Shown: in pieces, positions 1-8,722 of the stretch
How the letters are laid out: each line of letters opens with the position of its first letter
Numbering within the stretch: the first letter of the stretch is position 1
Assembly (NCBI RefSeq): GCF_014646935.1
Contig: NZ_BMOF01000008.1
Span: 1 to 56,186 of the forward strand
Origin: Calditerricola satsumensis
GTDB lineage: Bacteria > Bacillota > Bacilli > Calditerricolales > Calditerricolaceae
Reading direction: 5' to 3'
DNA: 56,186 nt
The notes under the pieces: model-generated
Database searches by the model: none
Seen by the model: only the letters and a program-made list of their open reading frames with translations
Told to the model about the DNA's origin: nothing
Program-made: the position numbers and the translations under genes

Positions 1-64
1 AAGATTTCGATGTGAGTGATCCAGTCTCCCTTCGGTTAGATTTTAGCTGAGTGATTGCGCAACC

Positions 65-93
65 TTGACAACCTTTTTTTGTCTGCTTACAAT
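65..93 (+). promoter_or_regulatory. Sigma-A promoter of rny
   Basis: A consensus -35 TTGACA (65-70) and a -10 TACAAT (88-93) are separated by 17 bp. Transcription would begin near 100 and give a leader of about 130 nt before the rny start codon. This is one of the best sigma-A matches in the window. Confidence 0.8.
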
Positions 94-102
94 CAGGTAT
101 AT

Positions 103-121
103 GTGAAGGTTTTTCCTTCAC
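103..121 (+). other. 5' leader hairpin of rny mRNA
   Basis: GTGAAGG (103-109) and CCTTCAC (115-121) form a perfect 7-bp stem with a five-T loop, placed at the very 5' end of the predicted rny transcript. It could be a 5'-stabilising stem or part of autoregulation by RNase Y. Only the stem is seen; the role is inference. Confidence 0.5.
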
Positions 122-229
122 GTGCCCCTATGAGGGCTCTCCTGCGAGCGGATGATCCGGATGCCCCATGGGCTGAGGTGAACCGAAACGCCATCGTGGC
201 AGATTTGCGCGGTGAAGGAGGTGACGACG

Positions 230-1771
230 TTGGACGGAACCGTTTTCGTACCCGTCCTTCTCGCCTCCACCGCCGTCGGTGTCGGAGTTGGCTACCTCAT
301 CCGCAGGCAAATCGCGGAAAAGAAGATCGGCTCTGCGGAAGAGACGGCTCGGAAGATTGTAGAAGACGCGAAAAAAGAAGCGGAAGCCGTAAAAAAGGAA
401 AAGATCCTCGAAGCGCGTGATGAAATTCACCGCTTGCGCAGCGACGCGGAGCGGGAAATCCGCGAGCGTCGCGGCGAGCTGCAACGCTTAGAACAGCGCC
501 TCTTGCAAAAGGAGGAATCGCTCGACCGCAAGCGTGAAGCCCTCGAGAAAAAAGAAGAAGCGCTGGCAGCCAAGGAACGGGAGATCGCTGCGAAAGCGCA
601 AGAGATTGACGAATTGCATCGCAAACAGGTGGCCGAACTGGAACGCATCTCCGGTCTGACGACGGAGGAGGCCCGGGAAACGATCCTGAAAACCGTGGAA
701 AACGAAGTGCGGCACGAAGCGGCCCAGATGATCAAGGAAATCGAGCAGAAGGCCAAGGAAGAGGCCGACCGCCGCGCCCGGCAGATCATCTCCCTTGCCA
801 TCCAGCGTTGCGCGGCGGATCACGTGGCGGAGACGACGGTGTCGGTCGTCACTCTGCCGAACGACGAGATGAAGGGCCGCATCATCGGGCGCGAGGGCCG
901 GAACATCCGCACGCTGGAAACGCTCACCGGGATTGATCTGATCATCGACGACACGCCGGAAGCGGTCATCCTGTCGGGGTTTGATCCCATCCGGCGGGAA
1001 ATCGCCAAGACGGCCCTCGAAAAGCTGGTCGCCGACGGCCGCATTCACCCCGCTCGCATCGAAGAAATGGTGGAGAAAGCGCGGCGCGAGGTGGACGAGC
1101 GCATCCGCGAATACGGGGAACAGGCGACGTTCGAAACCGGCGTGCACGGGCTTCATCCCGATCTGATCAAGATCCTCGGGCGCTTGCATTTCCGCACCAG
1201 CTATGGCCAGAACGTTCTCAAACACTCCATTGAAGTGGCCCATCTGGCCGGGCTGATGGCCGCGGAACTGGGTGAAGACGTGCAGCTGGCCAAGCGGGCC
1301 GGTCTCCTGCACGACATCGGGAAGGCCCTCGACCATGAAGTGGAAGGATCGCACGTGGAGATCGGCATCGAATTGGCGAAAAAATACGGGGAGCACCCCG
1401 CGGTCATCAACGGGATCGCTTCGCACCACGGCGACGTGGAGCCGACCTCGGTGATTGCCACCCTCGTCTGCGCGGCCGACGCCCTGTCGGCAGCCCGCCC
1501 CGGTGCGCGCCGTGAAACCTTGGAGGCGTACATCAAGCGCCTGGAGAAGCTCGAGGAGATCGCCGATTCCTTCGACGGCGTCGAAAAGTCGTACGCCATC
1601 CAAGCGGGGCGCGAGGTGCGCATCATCGTCAAGCCGGACCAGGTGGACGACCTTGCAGCCTTCCGCCTGGCCCGCGAGATATCCAAACGCATCGAAAACG
1701 AGCTGGACTATCCCGGTCACATCAAGGTGACCGTCATTCGCGAAACCCGAGCCGTCGAATATGCCAAATGA
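230..1771 (+). CDS. rny: Ribonuclease Y
   Basis: RNase Y is the membrane-anchored endoribonuclease that starts mRNA turnover in Bacillales. The protein has an N-terminal membrane segment, a long charged coiled coil (about residues 25-200), a KH RNA-binding domain with [12 protein letters not shown], and an HD domain with [10 protein letters not shown] carrying the metal-binding His-Asp pair. A longer frame opens with GTG at 212, but that GTG lies inside the ribosome binding site AAGGAGGTG (215-223). The TTG at 230, 8 nt after GGAGG, is therefore the preferred start, giving 513 residues. It is preceded by a strong promoter and followed by a terminator, so it is probably transcribed alone. The genes ricA and miaB, functionally tied to RNase Y in B. 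subtilis through the RicA-RicF-RicT complex, lie 33 kb away in this window. Confidence 0.97.
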   Translation: MDGTVFVPVLLASTAVGVGVGYLIRRQIAEKKIGSAEETARKIVEDAKKEAEAVKKEKILEARDEIHRLRSDAEREIRERRGELQRLEQRLLQKEESLDRKREALEKKEEALAAKEREIAAKAQEIDELHRKQVAELERISGLTTEEARETILKTVENEVRHEAAQMIKEIEQKAKEEADRRARQIISLAIQRCAADHVAETTVSVVTLPNDEMKGRIIGREGRNIRTLETLTGIDLIIDDTPEAVILSGFDPIRREIAKTALEKLVADGRIHPARIEEMVEKARREVDERIREYGEQATFETGVHGLHPDLIKILGRLHFRTSYGQNVLKHSIEVAHLAGLMAAELGEDVQLAKRAGLLHDIGKALDHEVEGSHVEIGIELAKKYGEHPAVINGIASHHGDVEPTSVIATLVCAADALSAARPGARRETLEAYIKRLEKLEEIADSFDGVEKSYAIQAGREVRIIVKPDQVDDLAAFRLAREISKRIENELDYPGHIKVTVIRETRAVEYAK

Positions 1772-1798
1772 AGTGGCGCATCGGCCACTTCTTTTTTT
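1770..1798 (+). terminator. Intrinsic terminator of rny
   Basis: GAAGTGGC (1770-1777) pairs with GCCACTTC (1784-1791) and is followed by seven T. It begins within the rny stop codon. Confidence 0.9.
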
Positions 1799-1800
1799 CG

Positions 1801-1809
1801 TGGTACAAT
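1801..1809 (+). promoter_or_regulatory. Extended -10 element upstream of ymdB
   Basis: TGGTACAAT is a TG-N extended -10 (TACAAT at 1804-1809) immediately after the rny terminator. No good -35 is seen, which is common with extended -10 promoters. It would give a leader of about 25 nt before ymdB. Confidence 0.5.
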
Positions 1810-1840
1810 AAGCCTGAATGCGGGATTCGGGAGGGATTCG

Positions 1841-2638
1841 GTGAAGCTGCTGTTTATCGGCGACGTGGTCGGCGCGCCCGGACGCGCCATGCTGCAGGAA
1901 TATCTTCCGCTCCTCAAAAGCCGCTTCCAACCCGACATCGTGGTGGTCAACGGGGAGAACGCCGCCGGCGGGCGGGGCATCACCGCGGAGATCGCCCGGC
2001 AGTTTTTTGAGTGGGGCGTGCACTGCATCACGATGGGAAACCACACGTGGGACAACAAGGCCATTTTTGACTTCATCGACGATGAACCGCGCCTCCTTCG
2101 CCCGGCCAACTACCCGCCGGGCACCCCGGGGCGTGGATACGCCGTCGTGGCCGCCGGCGGCCGCGAGCTGGCGGTGGTCAACCTCATGGGGCGCACGTTT
2201 CTGCCGCCCCTCGACTGCCCCTTCCGCACGGCACAGACGCTTGTGGACGAGCTTCGCACGCGCACCCCGCTGATTCTCGTCGACATGCACGCCGAGGCGA
2301 CGTCGGAAAAGCAGGCCATGGCCTGGTTCCTCGATGGAAAGGTGTCGGCCGTCGTCGGCACGCACACCCACGTGCAGACGGCGGACGAACGTATCCTGCC
2401 CGGCGGGACGGCGTACATCTCCGACGTGGGGATGACGGGTCCCTACGACGCCATCCTGGGCATGGAGCGCGAAATGGTGATCAAAAAATTCCTCACCGGG
2501 TTGCCCGTGCGCTTTTCCGTCGACGAGAAGGGGCGCAAGCAACTGAATGCCGTGTTTTTGGAACTGGACGACGAAACGGGCAAAGCGCGGACGATTCGGC
2601 GCATTCGCGTCGATGACGACCACCTGTGGAGCGGTTAG
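1841..2638 (+). CDS. ymdB: YmdB family calcineurin-like metallophosphodiesterase
   Basis: YmdB-type phosphodiesterase (2',3'-cyclic nucleotide phosphodiesterase in characterised Bacillus homologues, where it affects biofilm and motility choice). The metallophosphoesterase motifs are visible in order: GDVVGAPGR near the start, NGENAAGG, MGNHTWDN, VDMHAEATSEK and GTHTHVQTAD. Length 265 aa is usual for the family. The GTG start at 1841 follows GGGAGGG. It sits directly after rny, as in many Bacillales, but is separated from it by a terminator. Confidence 0.95.
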   Translation: MKLLFIGDVVGAPGRAMLQEYLPLLKSRFQPDIVVVNGENAAGGRGITAEIARQFFEWGVHCITMGNHTWDNKAIFDFIDDEPRLLRPANYPPGTPGRGYAVVAAGGRELAVVNLMGRTFLPPLDCPFRTAQTLVDELRTRTPLILVDMHAEATSEKQAMAWFLDGKVSAVVGTHTHVQTADERILPGGTAYISDVGMTGPYDAILGMEREMVIKKFLTGLPVRFSVDEKGRKQLNAVFLELDDETGKARTIRRIRVDDDHLWSG

Positions 2639-2664
2639 AATTTTGTGAATCGTCTTCTTGGCGA

Positions 2665-2693
2665 GAAGGAATTTTCTTGCGCATCGCGAATAG
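2665..2693 (+). promoter_or_regulatory. Sigma-H-like promoter of spoVS
   Basis: AGGAATT (2667-2673) and GAAT (2688-2691) are spaced as in the sigma-H consensus RnAGGAwWW-N11-12-RnnGAATww. One position (the R before nnGAAT) does not fit. spoVS is sigma-H dependent in B. subtilis, which supports the call. Confidence 0.6.
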
Positions 2694-2744
2694 AAATACA
2701 TCAGACTCCCCTTCACCATCCTTTCGCCAAGGAGGTAACGGTCC

Positions 2745-3005
2745 ATGGAAGTATTAAAAGTTTCAGCAAAGTCCAACCCGAACGCTGTCGCTGGTGCGCT
2801 GGCCGGTGTTCTGCGCGAGCGGGGCGCCGCCGAGATCCAGGCCATCGGAGCCGGCGCGCTGAACCAAGCAGTGAAAGCGGTTGCGATCGCAAGAGGGTTT
2901 GTCGCGCCGAGCGGTGTTGACCTCATCTGCATTCCAGCCTTCACCGACATCATCATCGATGGCGAAGAGCGGACGGCAATCAAGCTGATTGTGGAACCGC
3001 GGTAG
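2745..3005 (+). CDS. spoVS: Stage V sporulation protein S
   Basis: SpoVS is a small, highly conserved protein needed for spore coat assembly and normal septation behaviour in B. subtilis. The 86 residues match the family over the whole length, including the starting MEVLKVSAKSNPNAVAG and the DIIIDGEERTAIKL segment. The ATG at 2745 is preceded by AAGGAGG. A sigma-H-like promoter lies upstream and a terminator downstream, so it is a single-gene unit. This gene is direct evidence that the host forms endospores. Confidence 0.97.
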   Translation: MEVLKVSAKSNPNAVAGALAGVLRERGAAEIQAIGAGALNQAVKAVAIARGFVAPSGVDLICIPAFTDIIIDGEERTAIKLIVEPR

Positions 3006-3028
3006 GGCGTCCCGATCGGTGCACGCGA

Positions 3029-3063
3029 GCCTGTTTGTCTCATAAGAGGCAAACAGGCTTTTT
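3029..3063 (+). terminator. Intrinsic terminator of spoVS
   Basis: GCCTGTTTG (3029-3037) pairs with CAAACAGGC (3050-3058) and is followed by five T. Confidence 0.9.
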
Positions 3064-3098
3064 CACGTGAGCGGCGCAAACAAGGAGGGGTACAGGCC

Positions 3099-4049
3099 AT
3101 GATCGTGGTCGACGGCCATTGCGACGTGTTGTGGCGGCTGTGGGAGGATCCGGAACGTTCCTTTTCGGACGGCACGCTGCAAGCCGGAGCGGAGCGCCTG
3201 GCCGCAGGCAACGTGCGCGCCCAGGTGTTTGCCCTTTTCGTACCCCCGCAGGTTCCCCGTGGCCAACGTCTCAAGGCGGCCCTCGCCATGGTGGACCGCT
3301 GGCACGGCGAGGTGGTGGAGAACGCCGGTTTCCGGCCCCTGTTGTGGCGGGACGATGTCCCCAGAGTGACAGGCGGAGACCGGCCCTGGGCGCTCTTGGC
3401 CTTAGAGGGGGCCGAGGCGCTGGAAGGGGAGCTGGTCCACCTGCGCGTGCTCTATCACCTGGGCCTGCGCATGGTGGGGCTCACCTGGAACGAGGCCAAC
3501 GAGGCGGCGGACGGCTGCGGCGAGGCGCGCGGGGGCGGGCTGACGCGATTCGGGCGTTCGCTGGTGGAGGAGATCAACCGCCTGTCCCTGCTCCTCGACG
3601 TGGCCCATCTGTCGGAACGCGGCTTCTGGGAGGCCGCCGAGCATTACGACGGGCCCCTTGTGGCCAGCCACGCCAACTGCCGCGCCGTGCACGATCACCC
3701 GCGCAACCTGACCGACGACCAGCTGCGGGCCATCGCGGAATCGGGCGGCGTGGTCGGCCTCACCTTCGTCCCCGCCTTCCTCACCGGCGGCGAGGCCACG
3801 CGCGACGATGTGCGCCGTCACCTCGAGCACGCCGAGTCGGTGGCCGGCGAGGACCACGTGGCCTTCGGGTCCGACTTTGACGGCATTGACCGTGTGGTGG
3901 CAGGCCTGGAGCACGCGGCGTGCTACGCGGAGTGGGCCGACTACCTTCTTCGCTACTATCCGGCATCGAGCGTGGAGAAATGGCTTGCCGGCAATTGGCT
4001 GCGCGTGCTGGCGGCCCGGCTGCCGGCGCGGCCGATGACAAACTTGTGA
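3099..4049 (+). CDS. Membrane dipeptidase-like peptidase, family M19
   Basis: Zinc-dependent dipeptidase of family M19 (renal dipeptidase type), expected to hydrolyse dipeptides, often with broad or D-amino-acid tolerance. Metal-ligand motifs are seen in order: GHCDV at the N-terminus, ALEGAEAL in the middle, DVAHLSERGF, ASHANCRAVH and FGSDFDG near the C-terminus. Length 316 aa fits bacterial members. The ATG at 3099 has AAGGAGGGG upstream. No signal peptide or membrane segment is apparent, so it is likely cytoplasmic. It lies between spoVS and korA and has no obvious operon partner. Confidence 0.9.
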   Translation: MIVVDGHCDVLWRLWEDPERSFSDGTLQAGAERLAAGNVRAQVFALFVPPQVPRGQRLKAALAMVDRWHGEVVENAGFRPLLWRDDVPRVTGGDRPWALLALEGAEALEGELVHLRVLYHLGLRMVGLTWNEANEAADGCGEARGGGLTRFGRSLVEEINRLSLLLDVAHLSERGFWEAAEHYDGPLVASHANCRAVHDHPRNLTDDQLRAIAESGGVVGLTFVPAFLTGGEATRDDVRRHLEHAESVAGEDHVAFGSDFDGIDRVVAGLEHAACYAEWADYLLRYYPASSVEKWLAGNWLRVLAARLPARPMTNL

Positions 4050-4061
4050 CAAAAAGGACTA

Positions 4062-4088
4062 GTGACGGGGTGCAAAACGTGCTACACT
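4062..4088 (+). promoter_or_regulatory. Candidate promoter of korAB
   Basis: GTGACG (4062-4067, 4 of 6 to TTGACA) and TACACT (4083-4088) with a short 15-bp spacer, about 45 nt before korA. The weak spacing lowers confidence. Confidence 0.4.
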
Positions 4089-4134
4089 AGTACTGAAAGA
4101 TACGGATTTTTAGGAGTGTAAGGGGTGGAGTTCG

Positions 4135-5898
4135 ATGATCAGCCAACTATCCTGGAAAGTTGGGGGCCAACAGGGGGAGGGCATCGAATCGGCCGGCGAA
4201 ATATTTGCCACCGTTTTGAACCGACTCGGTTACTATCTCTATGGGTACCGGCATTTTTCGTCCCGCATCAAAGGGGGGCACACGAACAACAAGATTCGTG
4301 TCAGCACGAAGCCGGTGTACGCCATTTCGGACGATTTGGACATCCTGGTCGCCTTTGACCAGGAAACCATAGATCTGAATAGCCACGAACTGAAGGAAGG
4401 CGGCGTGGTCATTGCGGACGCGAAGTTTAACCCCAAGCTTCCCGAGGGGATCCGCGCACGCCTCTTTTCTGTGCCTTTTACGGACATTGCCCAGGAGTGC
4501 GGCACGGTCCTCATGAAGAACATGGTGGCCGTCGGGGCGTCCGCCGGCGTGCTGGGGCTGCCCATTGAGGCGTTCCGCAGCGTGATCGAAGAAACCTTTA
4601 AGCGGAAGGGGCAAAAAGTGGTCGAGATGAACATGGAGGCCCTGCGGCGCGGGGCGCAGTTCATCCACGACCAGGTCGGCGGGGCGCTGCCCGAATTTGA
4701 GCTGGCGCCTGCCGACGGGAAAAAGCGCCTGTTCATGATCGGCAACGACGCCATTGCCCTCGGCGCCATTGCCGCGGGTTGCCGCTTGATGTTCGCATAC
4801 CCGATCACGCCGGCGTCGGAGATCATGGAGTACCTGATCAAGAAGCTGCCCAAGTTCGGCGGCACGGTGGTGCAGACGGAAGACGAGATCGCGGCCATCA
4901 CCATGGCCATCGGTGCCAACTATGCCGGCGTGCGGGCGATGACGGCATCGGCCGGTCCGGGGATCTCCCTCAAGACGGAAGCGATTGGCCTGGCCGGCAT
5001 GACGGAAACGCCCCTCGTCATCGTCGACACGCAGCGCGGGGGCCCGTCGACCGGTCTGCCCACCAAGCAGGAGCAAAGCGACATCAACGCCGTGCTGTAC
5101 AACACCCACGGGGAGATTCCGAAGATCATCATCGCCCCGAGCACGGCGGAAGAGGCCTTCTACGACACGGCCGAAGCCTTCAACCTGACCGAGGAGTACC
5201 AGTGCCCGGTGTTCATCCTCTCCGACCTGCAGCTGTCCCTTGGCAAGCAAACCGTCGAGCCGCTGGACTACAGCAAGGTGGAGATTCGCCGCGGCAAGCT
5301 GCTCAAGGATGAAGAGCTCACCCCGCCGGAAGGGGAGCTGTTCAAGCGCTACGCTTTCACCGAGGACGGCATTTCGCCGCGCGTCATTCCGGGGCAGAAG
5401 TACGGCATTCACCATGTCACCGGGGTGGAACACAGCGAGACGGGGCGGCCGTCGGAGGATCCGGTCAACCGGAAGAAAATGATGGAAAAGCGCCTGCGCA
5501 AGCTGCAAAACTTCCGCTTCAAGACGCCGCTCTATGTCGACGCGCCGCATGAGCAGCCGGATCTGCTCATCATCGGCATCGGCTCGACGCGTGGGGCCAT
5601 TGCCGAGGCGAAGGAGCGGCTCGAAGCGGAAGGGTACCGCATCAACCACGTGCACGTGCGCCTCTTGGCGCCGTTCCCGGCCGAGGCGCTCAAGCCCTAC
5701 ATGGAAAAGGCCAAGCGGGTGGCCGTGGTGGAGCACAACGCCACGGGGCAGCTGGCCAACCAGATCAAGCTGCACGTGGGCATGCCTGAAAAGATTCGCA
5801 ATGTGCTGAAGTACGACGGCAACCCGTTCCTGCCTTCTGAGATCACCAACGCGTGCAAGGAGCTGGTCCAAGATGGCCACCTTCAAAGACTTTCGTAA
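4135..5898 (+). CDS. korA: 2-oxoacid:ferredoxin oxidoreductase, fused gamma-alpha subunit
   Basis: Alpha subunit of a 2-oxoacid (probably 2-oxoglutarate) ferredoxin oxidoreductase, which converts a 2-oxoacid and CoA to acyl-CoA, CO2 and reduced ferredoxin. Residues about 1-190 are the gamma domain (opening with the GGQQGEGIESAGE motif). About 200-430 form the alpha pyrimidine-binding domain with YPITPASEIMEYL and the RGGPSTGLPTKQEQSD signature. The C-terminus is the transketolase C-like domain. The fused 587-aa layout is typical of the two-subunit Kor enzymes of Bacillales. It overlaps korB by 26 bp, so the two are translationally coupled. Confidence 0.95.
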   Translation: MISQLSWKVGGQQGEGIESAGEIFATVLNRLGYYLYGYRHFSSRIKGGHTNNKIRVSTKPVYAISDDLDILVAFDQETIDLNSHELKEGGVVIADAKFNPKLPEGIRARLFSVPFTDIAQECGTVLMKNMVAVGASAGVLGLPIEAFRSVIEETFKRKGQKVVEMNMEALRRGAQFIHDQVGGALPEFELAPADGKKRLFMIGNDAIALGAIAAGCRLMFAYPITPASEIMEYLIKKLPKFGGTVVQTEDEIAAITMAIGANYAGVRAMTASAGPGISLKTEAIGLAGMTETPLVIVDTQRGGPSTGLPTKQEQSDINAVLYNTHGEIPKIIIAPSTAEEAFYDTAEAFNLTEEYQCPVFILSDLQLSLGKQTVEPLDYSKVEIRRGKLLKDEELTPPEGELFKRYAFTEDGISPRVIPGQKYGIHHVTGVEHSETGRPSEDPVNRKKMMEKRLRKLQNFRFKTPLYVDAPHEQPDLLIIGIGSTRGAIAEAKERLEAEGYRINHVHVRLLAPFPAEALKPYMEKAKRVAVVEHNATGQLANQIKLHVGMPEKIRNVLKYDGNPFLPSEITNACKELVQDGHLQRLS

Positions 5899-6739
5899 CA
5901 GCGTCAAACCCAACTGGTGCCCGGGATGCGGCGACTTTTCGGTGCAGACGGCCATCCAGCGCGCCTGCGCCAACGTAGGGCTGGAACCGGAGGACGTGGT
6001 GATCGTCTCCGGCATCGGCTGCTCGGGCCGCATCTCCGGCTACATCAACGCCTACGGGTTCCACGGCATCCACGGCCGGGCCCTGCCCATCGCCCAGGGC
6101 ATCAAGCTGGCCAACCGCAACCTCACCGTCATTGCCGCCGGGGGTGACGGCGACGGCTTCGCCATCGGCATGAGCCACACCATCCACGCCATCCGGCGCA
6201 ACCTGGACATCACCTACATCGTGATGGACAACCAGATTTACGGCCTGACCAAAGGGCAGACGTCGCCGACCAGCGCCTTTGGCTTCGAGACGAAGAGCAC
6301 CCCGTACGGGTCGATCGAAGCGCCCGTTACGCCGCTCGAGCTGGCCCTGGCCGCCGGCGCCACCTTTGTGGCCCAAGGGTTCTCCAGCGACCTCAAGGGG
6401 CTCGTGCACATCATCGAGGAAGGCATCAAGCACAAGGGCTTTGCCTTCATCAACGTGTTTAGCCCGTGCGTCACCTTCAACAAGGTGAACACCTACGACT
6501 GGTTCAAGGAGAACCTGGTCAGCCTCGACACGATCGAGGGCTACGATCCCACGGACCGCATCCAGGCCATGAAGACGGTCATGGAGCACAAGGCCCTCGT
6601 GACGGGGATCATCTACCAGCGCAAGGACATTCCCAGCTACGAAGAGCGCATCCCCGGGTTCAAGGACGTGCCGCTGGCGCACCAGGACCTGCGCTTGAGC
6701 GAGGAAGATTTCCAGGAACTGGTCAAGGAGTTCATGTGA
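5873..6739 (+). CDS. korB: 2-oxoacid:ferredoxin oxidoreductase, beta subunit
   Basis: Thiamine diphosphate-binding beta subunit that partners KorA. The TPP-binding stretch GDGDGFAIG followed about 30 residues later by MDNQIYGLTKGQ is clear. The N-terminal WCPGCGDF and GIGCSGR cysteines fit the [4Fe-4S] cluster-binding and substrate-pocket motifs of the family. Length 288 aa is normal. The ATG at 5873 overlaps the end of korA and has an AAGGAG ribosome binding site inside korA. A terminator follows within 10 nt. Confidence 0.95.
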   Translation: MATFKDFRNSVKPNWCPGCGDFSVQTAIQRACANVGLEPEDVVIVSGIGCSGRISGYINAYGFHGIHGRALPIAQGIKLANRNLTVIAAGGDGDGFAIGMSHTIHAIRRNLDITYIVMDNQIYGLTKGQTSPTSAFGFETKSTPYGSIEAPVTPLELALAAGATFVAQGFSSDLKGLVHIIEEGIKHKGFAFINVFSPCVTFNKVNTYDWFKENLVSLDTIEGYDPTDRIQAMKTVMEHKALVTGIIYQRKDIPSYEERIPGFKDVPLAHQDLRLSEEDFQELVKEFM

Positions 6740-6747
6740 GCCCTGCA

Positions 6748-6778
6748 CCCGCCGTCCGTCATGGGCGGCGGGTTTTTT
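6748..6778 (+). terminator. Intrinsic terminator of korAB
   Basis: CCCGCCG (6748-6754) pairs with CGGCGGG (6766-6772) and is followed by six T. Confidence 0.9.
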
Positions 6779-6832
6779 GCCCTGTTTGGGACAGGCGCGA
6801 GCCCTGGATTCCCTTCGGAAAGGACGACGACC

Positions 6833-7570
6833 ATGAAGTGGATCGTGCTTGGGTGGCAGTCTCCCCATCCTGGTCCCTTTGGCGCAACGCCGGGGTACCT
6901 CGTGCAAACGGCTAGCGGGAACCTCCTCATTGACTGCGGCAGCGGGGTGGTGAGCCGGCTGCTTGCCCGCGTCTCCCTGGCCGATGTGACGGCCGTCATC
7001 CTCAGCCACTACCACGCCGACCACGTGAGCGACCTCGGTGTGCTGCAATACGCGGCGATGATGGCCGTGCAGCGCGGCGAGCGCGCGACCCCGCTCACGG
7101 TGTACGCCCCGCGCCAGCCGGAGGCCGATTTCGCCCGCGCCGCATACAAAACCTATGTCCAGGCCGTGCCGATTGACGAGGACGCGCCGCTTCACCTGGC
7201 CGGCGTGACGGTTCGCTTCCACCGCACGGCGCATCCCGTGCCGTGTTACGCCGTACGCCTCGACGACGGGGAACGCGCCCTCGCCTACACGGCGGACACC
7301 GGTCCGGATACGGATTGGGGGGCGTTCTTGCACGACGTCGACCTTCTCGTCGCCGAAGCCACGTACCGAACCGCAGACGCGCCCGCGGGTGCGCGGGGGC
7401 ACCTGACGGCGGCCGAAGCCGGGGCGCTGGCCCGCCGGTACGGCGCGCGCCGGCTGCTCTTGACCCACCTGTATCCGGGTTACGACGCGGACGACCTCGT
7501 GCGGGAAGCACAGGAATCCTTTGCCGGTCCCGTGCTGTGCGCCCGTGACGGTCTGGAAGTGTCTCTGTAG
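6833..7570 (+). CDS. MBL-fold metal-dependent hydrolase
   Basis: Metallo-beta-lactamase-fold hydrolase of the RNase Z/phosphodiesterase-like branch (similar in layout to B. subtilis YhfI). The HxHxDH metal motif reads SHYHADHVSD. Further conserved parts are the N-terminal DCGSG, the ADTGPD motif and a late LTHLYPGY. The open frame extends back to 6761, but that start lies within the korAB terminator. The ATG at 6833, preceded by GGAAAGGACG, gives the family-typical MKWIVLGWQSPHP opening and 245 residues. Substrate unknown. Confidence 0.88.
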   Translation: MKWIVLGWQSPHPGPFGATPGYLVQTASGNLLIDCGSGVVSRLLARVSLADVTAVILSHYHADHVSDLGVLQYAAMMAVQRGERATPLTVYAPRQPEADFARAAYKTYVQAVPIDEDAPLHLAGVTVRFHRTAHPVPCYAVRLDDGERALAYTADTGPDTDWGAFLHDVDLLVAEATYRTADAPAGARGHLTAAEAGALARRYGARRLLLTHLYPGYDADDLVREAQESFAGPVLCARDGLEVSL

Positions 7571-7584
7571 CGTGGACATTTCCT

Positions 7585-7613
7585 TTACCGCGCGCTCCGC
7601 GTATACTATAATA
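7585..7613 (+). promoter_or_regulatory. Sigma-A promoter of tdh-kbl
   Basis: TTTACC (7585-7590) and a perfect TATAAT (7608-7613) with a 17-bp spacer, about 56 nt before tdh. Confidence 0.7.
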
Positions 7614-7669
7614 TTCTTGGTTTTCATCGGTATGTTGGCGCTTTCAAGAGGGGAAAGGAGCTGTACACC

Positions 7670-8710
7670 ATGAGTGGAACCATGCGCGCGGTGGTCAAAA
7701 CGCAGGCCGCACCGGGAGCGGAATTGCGGGACGTGCCCATTCCGAAGCCGGGACCGGGCGAAGCGTTGGTTCAGGTCAAAGCGACAACGATCTGCGGCAC
7801 CGACGTGCACATCTACGTGTGGGACGACTGGGCCAAAAGCCGCATTCGCGTGCCGCAGATTATCGGGCACGAGTTTTCCGGCGTGGTGGTGGACGTCGGG
7901 CCCGGCGTGACCCACGTGAAAGTGGGGGACCACGTGTCGGCCGAGACCCACTTCGTGTGCGGCCACTGCCCCCAATGCTTGACGGGCCAGGCCCACATCT
8001 GCCGGGACACGCGCATTCTCGGCGTCGACCGCGACGGCTGCTTTGCCGAATACGTCGTCGTGCCGGCGCAAAACCTGTGGAAGAACGACCCGGCGCTGCC
8101 CTTTGAGGTGGCCTCGCTGCAAGAGCCGATGGGCAACGCCGTCCACACCGTGCTGTCGGGGCCGGTGGCCGGCAAGACGGTGGCCATCCTGGGCTGTGGG
8201 CCCATCGGCATCATGGCCGTGGCCGTGGCGCGAGCGGCCGGCGCGGCGAAGGTGTTCGCCGTTGACGTCAACCCCTACCGCCTCGAGCTGGCCAAGGCTA
8301 TGGGCGCCCACGTGCGGATTCACGCCGGCGAGGAGGACCCCGTAGCCCGCGTGAAGGAAGCGACGGGCGGAAGCGGCGTCGATGTCGTTTGCGAGATGTC
8401 GGGCCATCCGACGGCCATTCGCCAAGGGTTCAAGATGCTGGCCAACGGCGGCCGCATGGCCATGCTCGGCCTGCCGACGCAGGAGGTGCCCCTGGACATC
8501 ACGAACGACATCGTCTTTAAAGGAGTGACCGTTCAGGGCATCACCGGGCGGCGCATGTATGAAACGTGGCAGCAGACGGCCGGCCTGCTTGCCTCGGGCC
8601 AGGTGAACCTGGAGCCGCTCATCACCCACCGCTTCCCGCTTGAACGGTTTGCCGAAGCCTTTGAGCTGATGAAGAGCGGGCAGTGTGGCAAGATCGTGCT
8701 GATTCCGTAA
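7670..8710 (+). CDS. tdh: L-threonine 3-dehydrogenase
   Basis: NAD- and zinc-dependent oxidation of L-threonine to 2-amino-3-ketobutyrate. Medium-chain dehydrogenase features: catalytic-zinc CGTDVHIY and GHEFSG, the four structural-zinc cysteines in CGHCPQCLTGQAHIC, and the NAD-binding GCGPIGIMAV. Length 346 aa matches Tdh. The ATG at 7670 follows GGGGAAAGGAG. A second Met four codons later is possible but less well spaced. It is 12 bp from kbl, forming the classical two-step threonine-to-glycine pathway. Confidence 0.96.
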   Translation: MSGTMRAVVKTQAAPGAELRDVPIPKPGPGEALVQVKATTICGTDVHIYVWDDWAKSRIRVPQIIGHEFSGVVVDVGPGVTHVKVGDHVSAETHFVCGHCPQCLTGQAHICRDTRILGVDRDGCFAEYVVVPAQNLWKNDPALPFEVASLQEPMGNAVHTVLSGPVAGKTVAILGCGPIGIMAVAVARAAGAAKVFAVDVNPYRLELAKAMGAHVRIHAGEEDPVARVKEATGGSGVDVVCEMSGHPTAIRQGFKMLANGGRMAMLGLPTQEVPLDITNDIVFKGVTVQGITGRRMYETWQQTAGLLASGQVNLEPLITHRFPLERFAEAFELMKSGQCGKIVLIP

Positions 8711-8722
8711 GGGGGGAGTTGG

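Noticed and set aside
1-229. Riboswitch or T-box in the rny leader
   Set aside because: Only one short hairpin is seen; no specifier loop, T-box sequence or conserved riboswitch core.
488-3289. Long minus-strand frame opposite rny, ymdB and spoVS
   Set aside because: Antisense to three well-identified genes with their own ribosome binding sites and terminators; no recognisable protein.
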